Shown here in pieces: positions 6,478-6,794 of a DNA stretch of 6,794 nt. The stretch is from contig CAAGDP010000046.1 of NCBI GenBank assembly GCA_900768635.1, positions 1-6,794 on the forward strand. The letters run 5' to 3'. Numbering within the stretch: the first letter of the stretch is position 1; each line of letters opens with the position of its first letter. Source of the DNA: Enterobacterales bacterium. GTDB lineage: Bacteria > Pseudomonadota > Gammaproteobacteria > Enterobacterales > Succinivibrionaceae. A program made the translations under genes and the position numbers. Below the pieces are notes generated by a model. The model was not told where the DNA came from and did not search any database. It saw only the letters and a program-made list of their open reading frames with translations.

Positions 6478-6567
6478 ATCCAAATCTGAGAATTATTTTA
6501 CTATAGTTTTAAGATTTTATCTATATAGAAAATGATAGTTTACTTCTAGTTTTTTGATGTTGTGAGC

Positions 6568-6588
6568 TCATACAAAAAATCTGTATGA
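6568..6588. repeat. 7-base inverted repeat next to the stop of the minus-strand gene
   Basis: TCATACA (6568-6574) is the exact reverse complement of TGTATGA (6582-6588), with a 7-base AT-rich spacer. It abuts the stop codon of the minus-strand gene (6589-6591). No T-run follows on either strand at the right place, so it is not a canonical terminator; it may be an mRNA 3' hairpin or chance. Confidence 0.35.
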
Positions 6589-6794
6589 TTACTTAACCTT
6601 TTTCATTTCAATATAACATTCTTTCTGACAGAAGCTGATACCGTAGCAACAGATCTCAGTTATGATGTCATCTATAAATTCATCAGCATATCTTTTCTCT
6701 TCAATCTGCTTTATGGCCAGTAATGCTGTTTCCTTCATTTTTTTAGTGTTTTCCGCTATTTTCAGTTCTAGAATTACTGCTACATAGATCGGAA
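6589..6794 (-). CDS. C-terminus of AAA-ATPase-like / PD-(D/E)XK nuclease-domain (DUF1703-type) protein, partial
   Basis: The minus strand is open from the window edge to a TAA at 6591-6589, giving 67 C-terminal residues. The sequence VILELKIAENTKK, then ALLAIKQIEEKRYADEF, then CCYGISFCQKECYIEM matches the end of the protein family with an N-terminal AAA-ATPase-like domain and a C-terminal PD-(D/E)XK nuclease-like domain (DUF1703, PF08011). Glu and Lys of ELK and Gln of KQI are the usual core residues of the PD-(D/E)XK fold and are present. These proteins are found in many copies in gut anaerobes, and their function is not established. It is convergent with the primase gene and probably ends at the hairpin at 6450-6477, about 110 bases downstream. 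The rest of the gene lies outside the window, so its completeness is unknown. Confidence 0.75.
   Translation of the reverse strand, partial: PIYVAVILELKIAENTKKMKETALLAIKQIEEKRYADEFIDDIITEICCYGISFCQKECYIEMKKVK

Overview
The window is a low-GC bacterial segment holding a compact replicon-maintenance module, preceded by a galE gene and flanked by gene fragments. Shine-Dalgarno sites and Rho-independent terminators are typical of bacteria. The ParA and ParB proteins most resemble the IncC/KorB partition pair of proteobacterial plasmids. The partial gene at the right edge belongs to the AAA-ATPase/PD-(D/E)XK (DUF1703-type) family, which is abundant in gut anaerobes. Together this suggests a host-associated proteobacterium, possibly of the Succinivibrionaceae type. 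That assignment is an inference; no rRNA or other taxonomic marker is present.

Left part (1-1933). A 34-residue tail of an unrecognised protein ends at 105. It is followed in the same frame by a 5'-truncated remnant (about 106-813) of a zinc-ribbon, 'PriA-like' membrane-anchored protein. Next is an intact short-form UDP-glucose 4-epimerase gene (galE, 867-1865), closed by a strong intrinsic terminator (1904-1933).

Middle part (about 1935-6442). A promoter with a perfect TATAAT, followed by a 6+4+6 palindrome, leads into a tightly packed operon: small acidic protein A, parA (IncC2-like), small acidic protein B, parB (KorB-like). The parA start overlaps the stop of gene A (ATGA), and the other gaps are 9 and 18 bases. 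The two small proteins appear to be paralogues of each other, so the order is A1-parA-A2-parB. A large primase-helicase gene (AEP primase domain plus D5/SF3 helicase) follows after a 75-base gap. ParA/ParB would segregate the replicon, KorB-like ParB may also repress transcription, and the primase-helicase would start or prime replication. This is the core of a plasmid, phage-plasmid or integrated element. No relaxase, integrase, capsid or toxin gene lies in the window, so the type of element cannot be settled here.

Right part (6443-6794). A hairpin with its better U-tract on the minus strand separates the primase gene from the convergent 3' end of a minus-strand DUF1703-type gene, which runs off the window. 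No tRNA, rRNA, CRISPR array or insertion sequence is visible.
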